Shown here: piece by piece, positions 13,783-13,815 of the stretch
Layout: each line of letters starts with the position of its first letter
Numbering within the stretch: the first letter of the stretch is position 1
DNA from: JBEAOO01 sp041164825
GTDB lineage: Bacteria > Pseudomonadota > Gammaproteobacteria > Burkholderiales > Burkholderiaceae_C
Length of the DNA: 13,815 nt
Direction of reading: 5' to 3'
Assembly: GCA_041164825.1 (NCBI GenBank)
Contig: JBEAOO010000144.1
Coordinates: 1 to 13,815, forward strand
Translations under genes and position numbers: made by a program
The notes under the pieces: model-generated
Database searches by the model: none
Seen by the model: only the letters and a program-made list of their open reading frames with translations
Told to the model about the DNA's origin: nothing

Positions 13783-13815
13783 AAAGCTATTTTTTAAATT
13801 CTATTAATTAGCTTT
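13783..13815. repeat. AT-rich inverted repeat at the window edge
   Basis: AAAGCTA (13783-13789) and TAGCTTT (13809-13815) are perfect inverted copies around a 19-base A/T-rich centre. The right arm ends exactly at the window edge, so its true length is unknown. It could be a promoter/operator of the next gene or the end of an inserted element. Confidence 0.5.

Larger units (their letters stand above)
13279..13815. other. Non-coding right end of window
   Basis: 537 bases with no gene I can support. Open frames exist on both strands, but their products are Arg/Pro/Ala-rich, lack ribosome sites and simply reflect about 75-80% GC. The region holds the stem-loop at 13297-13329, the 11-bp tandem repeat at 13574-13617, a small CATGGGG/CCCC(T)ATG hairpin near 13712-13730, and an AT-rich last 35 bases with an inverted repeat. 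Confidence 0.6.

Noticed and set aside
13334..13811. Several Arg/Pro-rich frames of 100-149 residues at the right end
   Set aside because: They overlap on both strands, cross an 11-bp repeat and have the composition of very GC-rich non-coding DNA.

Overview
This 13.8 kb, very GC-rich window looks like the chromosome of a betaproteobacterium, most likely Burkholderiales/Comamonadaceae. The reasons are the hemF-nadD-rsfS-rlmH order, a lysine/alanine-rich tail on RsfS, an aat-bpt pair, a PEP-CTERM surface protein and large intergenic palindromes. The assignment is by gene content and style only. No rRNA, tRNA, CRISPR array, transposase or phage gene was found.

Left block (1-5050, all minus strand). 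Reading in the direction of transcription: yebC overlaps purD by 4 bases. A rho-independent terminator follows purD. Then come hemF, nadD (1-base overlap with hemF), rsfS (directly abutting nadD), a 173-base gap holding three dyads, and rlmH, which runs off the left edge. The block covers purine synthesis, haem synthesis, NAD synthesis and ribosome assembly/silencing. Its most unusual protein is RsfS: the normal ~112-residue domain carries a ~205-residue histone-H1-like tail.

Middle block (5153-8900, plus strand), divergent from yebC. It holds a HerA-like ATPase (DUF853/YjgR type), then a SLOG-like Rossmannoid protein, then aat and bpt. The last three overlap at ATGA and GTGA junctions and so are probably translationally coupled. 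Aat and Bpt are the two aminoacyl-tRNA-dependent transferases that add destabilising N-terminal residues (N-degron pathway). A putative nucleotide-sensing SLOG protein coupled to them is the most interesting functional lead here.

Between bpt and the convergent ilvD lies a 434-base gap built almost entirely of secondary structure: a 27-base-arm inverted repeat, a second inverted repeat with a 20-base perfect arm and a nested inner hairpin, and a bidirectional terminator. The first two look like a dispersed palindromic element.

Right block. ilvD (minus; branched-chain amino-acid synthesis) is followed by a 391-base divergent region with a plausible sigma-70 promoter. Next come two exported proteins on the plus strand: a PEP-CTERM protein whose membrane anchor is preceded by a slippage-prone Pro-Val hexamer repeat, and an unrecognised secreted protein made of two diverged ~95-residue repeats. 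The last 537 bases hold no gene I can support. They contain a strong stem-loop, an 11-bp tandem repeat and an abrupt AT-rich end with an inverted repeat at the window edge.
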